Below are positions 23,371-33,146 of a stretch of DNA of 64,000 nt, piece after piece. Below the pieces are notes generated by a model, which was not told where the DNA came from, searched no databases, and saw only the letters and a program-made list of their open reading frames with translations. This stretch comes from Anthonomus grandis grandis (Eukaryota > Arthropoda > Insecta > Coleoptera > Curculionidae). The position numbers were made by a program, and so were the translations under genes. Every line of letters begins with the position of its first letter. Position 1 is the first letter of the stretch. Where the stretch lies: assembly GCF_022605725.1 (NCBI RefSeq), contig NC_065562.1, positions 5,394,001 through 5,458,000 of the forward strand, written 5' to 3'.

Positions 23371-23652
23371 CCCCCCTAGTTGCGCCACTGTTCGACAGAA
23401 ATCTGAAGTTTGTTTAAAATAGATCTAAATGTCAACTGTTTCAAAAAGTGGTTTTATTGTTAACTGATGAAGCAATCGATTAATGTTTGTTCTTACGGCC
23501 TTTAAAAAACATAAGCAAACGTTTAATCCTCCAGAGTCGATTCTATATTTTATATAAGCTTAAACTAATTGTATTTAAAAGATTTCTACCGATTTTTTTT
23601 AAATTAATTTGAACGTTTTAAGGTCAACACTAAAGTATGATTATATTTGCAG

Positions 23653-23739
23653 GTGATCAAGTATGTTTCATCAGATGAAGATGAGAAAATGGATGATGTA
23701 GAAGAGGTCTTCGAGGATATCCTTGAGAATAGTTATTAA
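23653..23739 (+). CDS. Top2: DNA topoisomerase II, last coding exon
   Basis: After a TATATTTGCAG acceptor the exon continues in phase from 9982 with VIKYVSSDEDEKMDDVEEVF, then EDILENSY and TAA at 23737-23739. The basic run at the end of the previous exon followed by (V/I)KY and an acidic end closely parallels animal TOP2 C-termini, which finish with an (E/I)KY...ESDE(D/E) motif. This is the strongest evidence for the gene's identity. The sequence CAAAAA|GTACGT after the stop could be a 3'-UTR splice donor. A simpler 3' UTR ends near the poly(A) signal at 23983. Confidence 0.72.
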   Translation: MIKYVSSDEDEKMDDVEEVFEDILENSY

Positions 23740-23982
23740 CTTCTGTGGCGACAAAAAGTACGTATAGAATTTAATTGAATTTTTTATTTATTTTAGTTAG
23801 TAAACAATTAAGTAGTTTTAGGGTTAAAAGTAACAGTAGCATTGATAGTGGAAATTGGGTAGGATTGACTATCCAAAAAGGAAATTATAAATCTTTAACT
23901 ATTCTTAAAATGACATTTTTATAAGTGGATTTGTAGTTTAGACTTAATTGTTTATAAGTTACTTGATTTATTGATTTTTTTA

Positions 23983-23988
23983 AATAAA
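23983..23988 (+). terminator. Candidate Top2 poly(A) signal
   Basis: AATAAA lies about 245 bp after the Top2 stop codon, in AT-rich DNA. It would give an ordinary short 3' UTR. Confidence 0.45.
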
Positions 23989-24178
23989 ATTATAGCGTAG
24001 ATTAATTTGTATTAAAAAATGATAATTAAATGTTTATTTTTTTGATTTTTTTTTATTGCTCGTGATTTAATTCATAGGATTTTTTCGCTTTTATTCGTCA
24101 AATTTCTTAAAAAAGTGCATACCATTTTATATTTTTGAAAAGGTAAAAAGAGGAAAAATTTATTAGTGCATAGATATA

Positions 24179-24515
24179 CAGGGTGTTCCATTAAAAAAAC
24201 ACAAGTTTGGCTTATATTTCTAAAAATAGAAAATATTTAAAAAAATAATCTACGCCACTGCATTCTATAGAAAAAATCTATAAAACTGTTTTTTTACATA
24301 CTCGATAAGTTAAAGAATAACCGAAATACAAGGGAAGTCCTAAAACGTCGAAGTTTCAAAAATGGCCTATATCTTAAAAACTAAGAGGGCTTTGAAATTT
24401 TTGTTAACGGCATCGTTATTTTCACGAAAAAGTAGCACTGTCGCGAAAACCGCATCACGCTAACGTTAAAAATAAAAGAGATACCCCGCAAAAGTACCCA
24501 AAATGGGACACCCTG
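24179..24515. mobile_element. Mariner-type MITE
   Basis: The ends CAGGGTGTTCCATT and its imperfect inverse AATGGGACACCCTG are flanked by TA and are about 337 bp apart. There is no coding capacity. The size and ends fit a non-autonomous Tc1/mariner derivative. Confidence 0.65.
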
Positions 24516-24539
24516 TACTATAAGGTTCGAAAAAAAACC

Positions 24540-24970
24540 TGAATTTAGCAGCGTTACCACCGTCTGTGGATGCTGCAAACCAGCACAGCAAGAGAATTTT
24601 TTGCAAGTACATTCGTGGCTGGGTAATACTTTAGATCCTTTGGAGTGCGGTTTAAAAAAGCAGACAGAGAAATCCAACCTGTGATGACCACCATAGGCCC
24701 GGCTCCTGAAAGAATTTTAAACGTAATTTTCTGCAAATGTCAGACGAATGAATGTGGAGCAGCCTGTGGATGCAGAAAAGTCGGAATTTTGCAAATACCT
24801 GCTCCTCATTTTACAAATACTGCACAGGAGGAAACTGCAGCAATTTGCCTGTTGTCATAATGGACGACGATGATTTTGGTGAGCCTCCATCACAAGTTTA
24901 TAAAAGACTAATTCATCGCATTACCGCACCAAGGCCCTGTATCCCATGGATAATGGGAAAGTTGGATTGC
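24540..24970 (+). pseudogene. Cys-rich C-terminal fragment of a repeat-associated protein
   Basis: The plus strand encodes PPSVDAANQHS, then after frame changes KADREIQPVMTTIGPAPERI, a Cys cluster CKCQTNECGAACGCRK, and after another shift CSSFYKYCTGGNCSN and an acidic MDDDDFG end. The order (xLPPT/S..AAxQH, APExxL, CxC...CxCRK..C..C..C) matches the protein partly present at 63021-63960. The Cys cluster probably binds zinc. It is a 3' fragment only and starts about 25 bp after the MITE end. Confidence 0.55.
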
Positions 24971-24997
24971 ATTCAGGGGCCAGCAGCGAAAAAATAG

Positions 24998-25668
24998 AAA
25001 GTGAGAGGAAGACAGAAAAAGAATTGACAAATTTTTTTGCCATGTATTCCTTTATTATCTTGTCCATTATGATCATTCGGAAATGATTGCAATATATCTC
25101 GTGAACAATGTATCATACAAAAAACAATTCTATCTCAATTTAGTAGGTTTTTTGCATTTATTTAATTAAAAACAAAAAACAGTACAAAATTATTTATTTT
25201 TCTCCTGAAAAGTGAAAAGAAAACTGCGGTTTGGTGACTTTGGCGCCCTCTAACTTTGTTCCCGTAGCTTTGTTCCACGAGATCAAATTTGTAGAGAATT
25301 TAATTTTCTTCACTTTTTGCCCTAAAAAATTTTCTGTACGATTCACGGTTTGGCCAGAAAAATTTAAAAAAAAACTTTTTGGAGTTTCTCAAAAACGGAA
25401 AACGAGTGATACACATTTTTGAAATTAAGCTTTTCTAATGAACCACTTTCGACTCCCAAATACCAGGGACCATTTTTTTTCTTTTCAAATGATATATTTA
25501 TTGTACTAATTTATGGGTAGTGTGTGCGAAGGTTTAAAAGAAAGGTGAAGATGTTGTTTAAGAAATGTGACTACTGAAGATAACATGCAAAAAATATTTA
25601 ATCGAATAGAATAGTCTGGATATCTTCCTTCCTTCGCTTCATCACTTTTTTAACCCATATTAGAATTG
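24998..25668. other. No gene recognised
   Basis: AT-rich spacer between the Cys-rich fragment and the next mariner. Nothing on either strand could be supported. Confidence 0.5.
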
Positions 25669-25670
25669 TA

Positions 25671-28390
25671 CAGGGTGACCCAATAAGACTGTTCCTCGGC
25701 CATATCTCGAGAACTGTCGTAAAAAAAATTAAAAAAAAAAAATTATTAGGTAAATCGGTCATGAAAAATCGTTGGAAAATATTTTCAAGTTCTAAAAATT
25801 ACCACCAGAGGGCGTAATTGCCATCTTAAATTTTAAAATTGCATTTTTCTTTAAATTTCGCATAACAACCAAATTTTTTTTTTTTTTACATTTTTAAAGA
25901 GAACCAGGTTATCTATGATTTTCGTAAAATAAAAAAATCAGCCATTTCAAAAACAAAGATGGTGGAGCGCGTTCAGTTGTTTTTGCAATACCTTGCTTTA
26001 ACTTCTTAACGGTTTGACCGATTTTAACAAATTTGGTATCGTTGAAAAGAGCATTCCTTGGGCAATAAGAATCAACCAAAATATAGTTGATTTAGTTGAA
26101 TCCTTTTCCGCCTGGGGGCTAGCTTTGGACACCATCACCCAAAATCCTAAAAAAATCAAAAAAATCAAATGGAATGATATGACTTTTTCTTTATGAAAAA
26201 GTAGCCAAATAACATCCAAAGAGGCCAGTGAAAACCGTTTGTCAAAATGTCTTTCCTAACCGCAAATATTGGGAAAATAAGGAAAAAAAACGCATCCCGA
26301 ACGTAATAAGTCACTTTAATATTATAGGTAGGCCTTGGAAAATGAAACAAATGAAACATGAAAGGAACAAGAAAGTGATCTAATGGCGACCCAGGTGTTC
26401 AAAATGGCCTCCGTCATTTTGGACGCACATCTGAAGACGCTGATGAGTTGAAGAAACAGCAGTTTCAATTTCAGCTATTGGGATATTTAAGATGGCATTC
26501 CTAATTCTTGCAATCATATCCTCGCGGGAAGTTGGCCTTGTTGCATAGACTATATCCTTAATCCTTCCCCAGAGATAAAAATCAAGGCAGGTTAAATCGG
26601 GAGACCCTAGAAATATTCATTAAGTTTTAATACGTGTGCAATTATAAACAGAATCATTCCAAATAGGCAACGTCTAAAGATTCTTGTGTTAAATACTTGC
26701 CTTGGCGCCCAAGGGAATAGGCTTCCTCTTCCGATCCAAACGGTCAGGGAAGGTGGCATCTAAATACTGGCGAACAGCAAGAGCATAATGGGCGGGGCAA
26801 CCATCATGCTGGAAAAACATATTTTGGCGGACGTTCAGCGCAATATCTTCCATTAAAATTGGAAGAACATTTTCTAAGAAATGTAGGTATGTTAGACCAT
26901 TTAATGCGCCGTCCAAAATATATGGACCAACAACCCGCCCTCCAATTATCCCACACCAAACATTTACACTATATCTCCCTTGATGCTGAACTTGTCCAAG
27001 CCAGCGCGGATTATTTCGGGGCCCAAAAGTGCATATTATGTAAGTTTAAGTGCCCATTGCTATTGAAGGTGGCTTCGTCAGTCCACAACACAGTTGAAAG
27101 AAATTGAGGATTTTCTGCTATCATGCTTAATAGCCAGTGGCAAAAATCTAGCCTTTGGTCGAAATCCGGAGGAGAAAGGGCCTGGTGTAAGTTGATATGG
27201 TAGGGATGTAGCCTAAAATAGCAAGAAATGTAAAAAAAAACCCTAAGATATGATATTTAGCAGGTTAACTCTCACGAGATGTGTGCGGTGAACCGTACTT
27301 TGAGGAATACCCAAGTCTCGAGAAATCTCTCTAGTACTAATTTGGGGATTGATTTCTACAGATGCCAGGACATTAACTACATTTTGTTCGTTATTTTGCC
27401 TATTTCTAATCATGGCAGGTCTATGGATGCTACCTGTTGTTAACAGGCGCTGGGCCAAACGCACAAACACGCGGCGATGGTATCGTGGTCGATTCGGATA
27501 GCGCAAATAGAAGGCGCGGGCAGCGATGGTCGCATTTTGCAAACACTCAAAATATATCGCCAGCATATTAAATGCTTCTTGGTTAGAAATCGGCATTGCA
27601 GAAAAGATTCAAAATTCAAATAACTACACTTTCTGAATGTAACACAGCAGAATAATGACAATAACAATGACAACAACACAGCAAATGACAGCTGTTATTA
27701 TTTTATAATGCATCATGTTTCATTTTCCAAGGCCTACCTATAATATTAAAGTGACTTATTACGTTCGGGATGCGTTTTTTTTCCTTATTTTCCCAATATT
27801 TGCGGTTAGGAAAGACATTTTGACAAACGGTTTTCACTGGCCTCTTTGGATGTTATTTGGCTACTTTTTCATAAAGAAAAAGTCATATCATTCCATTTGA
27901 TTTTTTTGATTTTTTTAGGATTTTGGGTGATGGTGTCAAAGCTAGCCCCCAGGCGGAAAAGGATTCAACTAAATCAACTATATTTTGGTTGATTCTTATT
28001 GCCCAAGGAATGCTCTTTTCAACGATACCAAATTTGTTAAAATCGGTCAAACCGTTAAGAAGTTAAAGCAAGTTATTGCAAAAACAACTGAACGCGCTCC
28101 ACCATCTTTGTTTTTGAAATGGCTGATTTTTTTTTTTACGAAAATCATAGATAACCTGGTTCTCTTTAAAAATGTAAAAAAAAAAATTTGGTTGTTATGC
28201 GAAATTTAAAGAAAAATGCAATTTTAAAATTTAAGATGGCAATTACGCCCTCTGGTGGTAATTTTTAGAACTTGAAAATATTTTCCAACGATTTTTCATG
28301 ACCGATTTACCTAATAATTTTTTTTTTTTAATTTTTTTTACGAACAGTTCCCGAGATATGGCCGAGGAACAGTCTTATTGGGTCACCCTG
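25671..28390 (-). mobile_element. Mariner-like element with ~690-bp inverted arms
   Basis: CAGGGTGACCCAATAAGACT at 25671 is mirrored at 28390, and both ends abut TA. The inverted arms run from 25671 to about 26360 and from about 27712 to 28390 and look almost identical over their whole length. The central 1.2 kb holds a minus-strand transposase. Arms this long are far beyond the usual 20-30 bp of mariners. Their near identity implies recent insertion or gene conversion between arms. Its right end is four bases from the next element. Confidence 0.85.
26380..27596 (-). pseudogene. Mariner-like (DDE_3) transposase
   Basis: The start is the ATG at 27596 (MPISNQEAFNMLAIYFECLQ), followed by an HTH and RPAMIRNRQNNEQNVVNVLA. 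Further on are LHPYHINLHQAL, VLWTDEATFNSNGHLNLHN with the first catalytic Asp, VNVWCGIIGG, MFFQHDGCPAHYALAVRQY with the second, and SPDLTCLDFYLWGRIKD with the third. It ends HFEHLGRH. Two interruptions of about 70 bp (near 27235) and 100 bp (near 26640) start GTGAGA or GCAAGT and end TTTTAG or TTCTAG, like introns. However, joining at those sites does not restore the frame exactly. Confidence 0.8.
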
Positions 28391-28707
28391 TATATACAGT
28401 GCAGTTATGTCTAAATTCATTTAAAATTCAGGGGTGTGTTCGAAAAAAAAACGCTCGGACCCGTCGATTTTTATTTCAAGTTTGCGCATTTTTGTACGTG
28501 AAGTTTGTATATACAGGGTTGCTCAAAAATAAATTACGACCATCAAGTTCATTTTTTCAAATGAAAGCACCTTTTTTTATTACATCTTTGAATTTCGCGT
28601 GGAATTCTACATATGTTTCATTATGTTTATCATGTCCTATACCTGGAGTCAACAGTTATCGAAAAAAAGATGATTTATGTAACAAATAAAAAAAGAACAA
28701 AAATTAA

Positions 28708-31583
28708 CCCAAAACAAAACAAAAATTTTTGGAGTCTTCCTGGCACATTTTTTTTTTTAGAATCGCATGTCTTAAGATCATAAATTATATGACTCTCACG
28801 AGATGTGTTGTTTGGTGTTTTTTCGTAAAGAAACAGCCAGACTGCTATTGCAGACCTGTCCCTTTGGATAACAACTTGCGTACAAGACTGCTTATGCAGA
28901 CAATATATTTATTGAAATGTTGCATAGGTACTACGAAATAATATATCATAAAAATAAAAGTTTTTATTCACAAAAGTAAGAAACTACAAAAATATTAATT
29001 CATATGCTTATAACATAGGTATTACAAAAACCGAAATTCATTTATTGGAATGAAAATTTTCAAAGCATTGCCCAACACACAATGGGGGATGCGTTTCGCA
29101 AACCTTACATCTCCATGATGTCTGCCCGCGTTTGTCATGCTTAGAAGACTCCCGGCATCGCAGGAAATGACTTTTGCGTTTAGAGTTGGGCGGACTGGTA
29201 TTTTTTCTAAGACATGTAGAACTTCAGGTACAATTGTCTCCTCAGCTGTAACGTGTGCCGCAGGGACTGAAACTTTTGCAGCTTTTGCTGCACCTTGGTT
29301 CACCAGTTTCCTTCCGTTTCTCAAAATGTTTGGAATCCCAAGTAATCCCCTAATGATACTCTCCCGAAATTGAAGTAAATTTGTTTTTGATTTTGTGATA
29401 TTTCGATACAGCAACAAACTATTTATAACTGTAACATCTAATGAAAATCACTTTTTGTACTGAAATATCACCTTTTTGTACCATCTGATTGATTTTCTGG
29501 GGCAGCTATAATAGGAAGTAAACTGATCACATCTGTCTACCCCTGACATATTCATGTTATATTCGTGAATTTCTTTTGGCTTTTGTAGTTTTTTCCCATA
29601 AGAATTCGAAACCTCTATCATCGTTGGGTGAAATTTGGTAGTAATGCACAAAACATCGCGCTTGTCCTTCCATTTGCTGACATACACTTTACCATCTTCT
29701 CCAAATATGGTCGCCTCTTTTGAGTTTTTTTGTTGTAACTACTTTTGGGTTTTTGTTTTCGATTTGATCTCAAAGTACCTGTCGTGTGAGTTTTTCTACG
29801 AAGGAGAATTTTGGACAACCCCACGCTATTATAATAATTGTCCATTATCAAGTGATGACCTTTATCTAAAAATGGCTGCATTAGTCTGAATACCAATGCC
29901 TGTAGCTTGGAAACTTCTCCATCGTCCTGTTTTCCTTTATATATTTCAATGTTATGATTGTACCCATTTGGAGAGCATAATTCAAAGAATTTAATTCCAT
30001 ATTTGGCACGTTTATTTTTTATATATTGCCTAAAGCTCAATCTGCCTCGGTGCAATAAAAGCGACTCATCCAGTGCTAATGCCTCTTCCGGGGAAAAGGC
30101 TTTTTGATAATTGCGTATCAAAATTTGTAGCAGAGAAGTAACTTTATTCAGACGATCGACATTTCCTTTTTCCTTGGTGCAGTTGAACGCCCGTAGTAAT
30201 TGCTCATACCTCCTTCCAGTCATTATGTTGGAAAATATGGGATGATAGTAAAGGGGATCCAAGGAGAATATTTTTCGCAGAGTTGGAAAACGTACTTGGG
30301 CTTGAAGAAGTGACAATCCAAAAAACTTACACATTTTTTCAAAATTGGTGTTCGGAAATGATGCCATTCGCGCATACCTTGCATGGGGTCTGTCGGTCGT
30401 TTCCATTTTTTCCCATACTCATTAGTGCATGATGTCAAAAGATCCATCACTTCAGCATCCCACAAAGTTTTGAAAACTTGATCAAATCTTAATTTGATCC
30501 CAGCATTTGCGTTGTCAAAGTTGAAATCCGGAATGTCTCCAACGTCGCTGTGCCATTCCTTATCGCTGTCTGACTAATTAGAGCTTGGCGATGGTAACGA
30601 AGGTTCTGCGTCATTCGATGCTGAACTGATATCCTCGTTCTCAGAAGCGGTACTTTCTTGAGTTTCATCAGAGCTATTATTTGATGGAACATAGTCTTCA
30701 TCCCCACTTTCAGAGTTATGATAAGGATCCTCATTACTTTGTTGACTAGCCTCATCCGAACTAGACGATGCTGATTCAGCAGTCTCGACTTCATCATAAA
30801 ACTTCAACAGCCTAGCTTCTTCTTTTTCGTTCCTTTTTCTGCAAAAAAAAATTGAATTTTACTGGTACTGCCGAGACAAATAGCTAATATAATACAGAAT
30901 GTCCATTCACAATATGTACTTGCCTAGATTTTCTGGCGAGGAGGGGCTCATGCAATGAGATGTTTTTTATCTGTTTTGGTTACCAAAATCTATACACATA
31001 AAAAAAATTTGAACCTAACCTAATTACCACACAACGAATTTTCGGGCTACACAGCTGCAGCTACATAAGCAAAAACGTGTAAAAACAAAATAATATACTG
31101 TGCCCTAGTTATTTATTGTGTGCACTACTTTTCAATGTTAGTTTTCTATTATCACCACCAACTCAGGATTGAAACTGGCCAAAACCATTTGTAAATACAA
31201 TTTCCAAAAAAAAAATGAGCCCCTGCTACTTATTTTTCACCTCTAAAACTTACCGAACACAGGTGCACTTTATTGGGACACAAACCACGTCTGATTGTCT
31301 AACCTTATGTAGATTTTGTCTGCACTTGCAGTCTTGGCGCCAAAAGATCAGCTGACTGTCAACACATGCGCAGGTTACATATATGCATACTATACGCTTC
31401 GTGGGACGATTCTCGGTATTATTTTAGTATTTAGTGGGACACAACAGATCTTTCTAAACCTTAGTACACGCTAATAACGACTGCAATTGGAGACTTGTCC
31501 TCTGGGGACAATCAAATTGCGTCTTCATATGCAGGCGTGTCCCTGCACGTCTGTCTGCATATGTAGACGTGTCCGTGAATGGG
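28708..31583 (-). mobile_element. piggyBac-like element 2, TTAA-flanked
   Basis: TTAA at 28704-28707 precedes a CCCA tip, and TGGG precedes TTAA at 31584-31587. This gives a 2,876-bp unit with the exact target duplication of piggyBac elements. The right subterminal region has short inverted motifs around CATATGTAGACGTGTCC and CATATGCAGGCGTGTCC. The insertion lies in the mariner at locus B; the duplicated TTAA contains that transposase's stop codon. The minus-strand transposase covers 29038-30807. Confidence 0.85.
29038..30807 (-). pseudogene. piggyBac-like (PGBD) transposase, all catalytic blocks visible
   Basis: The order on the minus strand is as follows. A Ser/Glu/Asp-rich N-terminus (30807-30574) ends at a TAG. 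Then comes the DDE_Tnp_1_7 domain with LALDESLLLHRGRLSFRQYI (first Asp), HLIMDNYYNSVGLSKILLRR (second) and MSGVDRCDQFTSYYS (third). The C-terminal Cys-rich finger near 29050-29150 reads CRESSKHDKRGQTSWRCKVC, then C/H pairs. Frame errors occur near 30405 (in a T run) and 29725, with a small duplication near 29450. An acceptor-like TTTGCAG at about 30840 suggests an upstream exon. It is nearly full length and carries four to five lesions. Confidence 0.85.
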
Positions 31584-32673
31584 TTAAGTTAAATGTTCAA
31601 AATGGTTGCCATTTACGGCTTGACAATATCTAAGGCGATCAATAAAGTTTCGTTGTACATTTTCAATCATTTCCGGAGTTATGGCGCGCACTTCTCTGCG
31701 AATTCTCTCTTTTAAGTCGTCTAGATTATTTTGCCTATGAACAAATACCTTCGACTTGAGGTATCCCCACAAAAAAAAGTCCATTAGTGTTAAGTCAGGC
31801 GACCTAGCAGGCCATTCGATGGGTCCTCTCCTTCCTCTCCTATCCACCGATTGGGAAAGGTTACATCCAAAAATGTACGCACAGTGGCAGCATAGTGCGG
31901 AGGAGCGCCATCTTGCTGGAAAATTAGTTCTTCGTCAGGATAGTCTGGGTCCAATGAATTTGGATATAAAGCTAGTAATGCTGGAACTAATTAAAATTGG
32001 AGAAAGTCGAGATACACTTGTCCCGTTAAAGTCTGTTCAAAGAAAAAGGGACCTATTACTCTTCCGCGCACTATTCCACACCACACATTTAGTTTTTAAG
32101 GTACTGGGTGTTTACCTCCATCATCCAATGCGGATTTTCTGTTGCCCAATATCGACAATTTTATCTGTTCACACTACCATTCAAACAGAATGTGACTTCA
32201 TCGGAAAAAATAATATTTGTTACGAAATTATTATTTAGATTGCATATGTTTTGTAAGCGTTCACAAAACTCATTTCGCCTATCGAAATCGTCATCAAAGA
32301 ACTTTTGCACAGGAATAACTTTGTAGGGGTGATATTTGTGCTTTTTAACTATTCGGTGAACTATAGATTTTGCCATGTGTAAATTTGCCCCAATCTGCGA
32401 CAGGGGAGTGCATGGATTTTCTTACAAAAAAAGCAAAACGTCAAGTTGTTCATTTTCATCTCGAGCAGGATGACCAGATTTCGGCAGATCTCTAACATGA
32501 CCGAATTCTCTAAACTTAGCCTCTATTTTACTCACCACCTTTTGACATATCGGAGGACGATCAGGATGGATTTCATTGAATAATTGAGCAGCTTCTCTTT
32601 GAGTACGTGTTCTATCACCAAACCGAACCATGCACAGAATTTCTATTTTTTCTCGTTTCGTTAACTTTACCAT
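31584..32673 (-). pseudogene. Mariner-like transposase of locus B
   Basis: ATG at 32673 starts MVKLTKREKIEILCMVRFGD. The first HTH block runs to about 32425 in one frame. A second block (32161-32376) has MAKSIVHRIVKKHKYHPYKV and the first catalytic Asp in NIIFSDEVTFCLNG. The middle is shifted and stopped. The C-terminus (31584-31847) contains GPIEWPARSPDLTLMDFFLW and ends HFEHLT with TAA, which is part of the piggyBac target TTAA. The first 100 codons are related to the copy at 11406. Confidence 0.75.
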
Positions 32674-33146
32674 TGTGAAAACCGCAACTTTGCTCGTACA
32701 CTTCACACTTGACAATATCTGTTTGGCGTACAACTGTCATACAGTTTCTATGAAAATACACGGTCACCAGCCAACAATAAAAAAAGACGAATGAATGGAA
32801 TTTTGCTCTTTATAAAAATTCTCAGAGATAAGGTGACTCGTAAGGTGAACTTCAATAGTAATGTTTGGTCGTCTTTTTTTCGATAACTGTTGACTTTAGG
32901 TATAGCATGATGCATGAAACATACGTAGAATTCCACGCGAAATTCAAAAATTAAATAAAAAAAGGTGCATTCATTTGAAAAAAATAAGTTGATGGTCGTA
33001 ATTTATTTTTGAGCAACCCTGTATATACAAACTTCAGGTACAAAAATGCGCAACTTGAAATAAAAATCGACGGGTCCGAGCGTTTTTTTTTTCGAACACA
33101 CCCCTGAATTTTTAATGAATTTAGACATAACTTTTGGGATGCACTG

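Larger units (their letters stand above)
19771..23390 (-). mobile_element. hAT element with 8-bp target-site duplication
   Basis: The left end CAGTGGCGCAACTAG (19771) is mirrored exactly by CTAGTTGCGCCACTG ending at 23390. The 8 bp TTCGACAG is present on both sides (19763-19770 and 23391-23398). These 15-bp inverted repeats and the 8-bp duplication are diagnostic of hAT transposons. The element is 3,620 bp with a minus-strand transposase. A G/C-tract palindrome (GGGGGCCCCTAGCCCC...) lies just inside the right tip, and the left end holds a GC-rich block at 19800-19860. The intact duplication implies little decay since insertion into the Top2 intron. Confidence 0.92.
28397..33146 (-). mobile_element. 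Two-tier mariner-like element, locus B, split by piggyBac
   Basis: The outer tips CAGTGCAGTTATGTC (28397) and the inverse ...GGGATGCACTG (33146) are flanked by TA. Inner tips CAGGGTTGCTCAAAA start at 28514, with the inverse ending at 33021. Between tiers both arms carry the same roughly 115-bp sequence, including CGACGGGTCCGAGCG (right arm) and its inverse. Subtracting the piggyBac insertion and its duplicated TTAA leaves about 1.87 kb, matching locus A (1.86 kb). The outer arms resemble those of locus A, so this is one family. Confidence 0.8.

Noticed and set aside
26165..26359. Open frame of 64 codons on the minus strand with an almost identical frame at 27715-27900 on the plus strand
   Set aside because: Both lie in the inverted arms of one mariner and are mirror copies; no family features, so they are not genes.
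27235..27310. True intron in the mariner transposase (GTGAGA...TTTTAG)
   Set aside because: Joining at these sites does not restore the expected reading frame, so an insertion or decay is equally likely.
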